Source: an uncultured Oscillospiraceae bacterium
GTDB lineage: Bacteria > Bacillota > Clostridia > Oscillospirales > Oscillospiraceae
Direction: 5' to 3'
NCBI GenBank assembly: GCA_947629775.1
Contig: CANRFA010000017.1
Coordinates: 1-32,072 of the forward strand
Length of the DNA: 32,072 nt
Shown here: positions 31,665-32,072 of the stretch, one piece after another
How the letters are laid out: every line of letters begins with the position of its first letter
How positions within the stretch are numbered: position 1 is the stretch's first letter
Made by a program: the position numbers and the translations under genes
Notes under the pieces: generated by a model
The model's input: the letters and a program-made list of their open reading frames with translations, nothing else
What the model was told of the DNA's origin: nothing
Database searches by the model: none

Positions 31665-32072
31665 TTACACCTGCAGGAACTTGCGGATAGCCAGCAGGGA
31701 GCCGAACACGCCGATGATGATGCCGGCGCCGCAGAAGATGGGAAGAATGATGTGAATCAGGGCCACAAAGGGCAGCATGCCCATCAGGGAGAGCCCGTTG
31801 CCCTGGACGATGACCCGGGCCACCATCTCGTAGAGCCCCCACTGCAGGAAGAAAGCCACCAGAGCGCCCGTCAGGCCCAGCAGCAGCCCCTCCACCACGA
31901 AGGGCCACTGGATGAAGGCGTTGGTCGCCCCGCACATGCGCATGATGGCGATCTCCTCCCGCCGGTAGAAGGTGGCCAGCTTGATGGTATTGGCGATGAT
32001 GAACAGGGAGATGATCATCAGCATGGCGATCAGGGTCAGCGCCACGCCGGTGGCGATGTTCCGCACCAGAAC
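31665..32072 (-). CDS. ftsX: Cell division ABC transporter permease FtsX, C-terminal part (start beyond the window)
   Basis: 135 codons of the C-terminus are visible; the frame is open to the window edge. Three membrane helices: ~5-27 (GVALTLIAMLMIISLFIIANTI), ~55-78 and ~95-125. Between the first two is the FtsX signature TIKLATFYRREEIAIMRMCGATNAFIQWPF. FtsX with ATPase FtsE does not transport; it converts ATP hydrolysis into activation of coiled-coil wall hydrolases such as PcsB, CwlO or EnvC. The M23 genes directly downstream are its likely clients. Confidence 0.94.
   Translation of the reverse strand, partial: VLVRNIATGVALTLIAMLMIISLFIIANTIKLATFYRREEIAIMRMCGATNAFIQWPFVVEGLLLGLTGALVAFFLQWGLYEMVARVIVQGNGLSLMGMLPFVALIHIILPIFCGAGIIIGVFGSLLAIRKFLQV

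Noticed and set aside
26079-31690. Long + strand open frames over the M23 coiled coils
   Set aside because: They are Leu/Arg-rich antisense shadows of the Glu/Gln/Ala-rich coiled-coil genes in GC-rich DNA, without ribosome binding sites.

Overview
This is a GC-rich chromosomal segment from a spore-forming Firmicute, most likely an Oscillospiraceae-type gut Clostridium. The evidence is spmA/spmB, AbrB/SpoVT and DUF5711/CvpA proteins, an SLH-anchored GH25 lysozyme, an anaerobe-type 2-hydroxyacyl-CoA dehydratase activase pair, a stand-alone ECF transporter module, and strong AGGAGG-type ribosome binding sites. The genus is inference. No rRNA, tRNA or CRISPR array was seen.

Layout. 1-3033 (+): a two-gene activase/dehydratase-like unit ending at a strong bidirectional terminator. 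3086-6113 (-): a secreted SLH-GH25 lysozyme with its own promoter and leader hairpin, and an orphan tyrosine recombinase. 6290-9408: an FAD-dependent dehydrogenase, a convergent and overlapping TrmN6-like methyltransferase, and rsmI. 9530-11224: an AbrB-type regulator divergent from spmA-spmB, with a sigma-E-like promoter before spmA. 11231-15816 (-): a MATE exporter-truB-ribF-DUF1576 operon whose leader can form a terminator hairpin and a competing structure. 16071-20415 (+): an RlmI/K-like methyltransferase, ecfA1-ecfA2-ecfT and truA. 20461-24881 (+): a DUF5711 protein, a CvpA-like protein and a zinc-finger Clp ATPase.

24992-32072 (-) is the most unusual part. Downstream of ftsX and a 34-aa membrane peptide lie three tandem coiled-coil/LytM (M23) peptidoglycan hydrolases of the PcsB/CwlO type, the class that FtsEX activates. 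Copies 1 and 2 share a near-identical leader with a perfect-consensus sigma-A -35 box and, upstream of it, a WalR-like box. Copy 2 is a chimera (body like copy 1, 3' end like copy 3) and is a pseudogene. It carries an in-frame stop and is split by a ~1.79-kb element encoding a complete 496-aa IscB RNA-guided nuclease preceded by a ~206-nt structured region in the position of an omega RNA.

The omega RNA guide would be copied from the coiled-coil part of copy 2. That sequence is perfectly conserved in the intact copy 1, 3.4 kb away, so this IscB is predicted to carry a guide against its host's intact paralogue. The junction-adjacent (TAM) position there differs by a single synonymous base. The element lies in the same orientation as copy 2 and downstream of its promoter, so a cell-wall-stress-type promoter probably drives the guide RNA.
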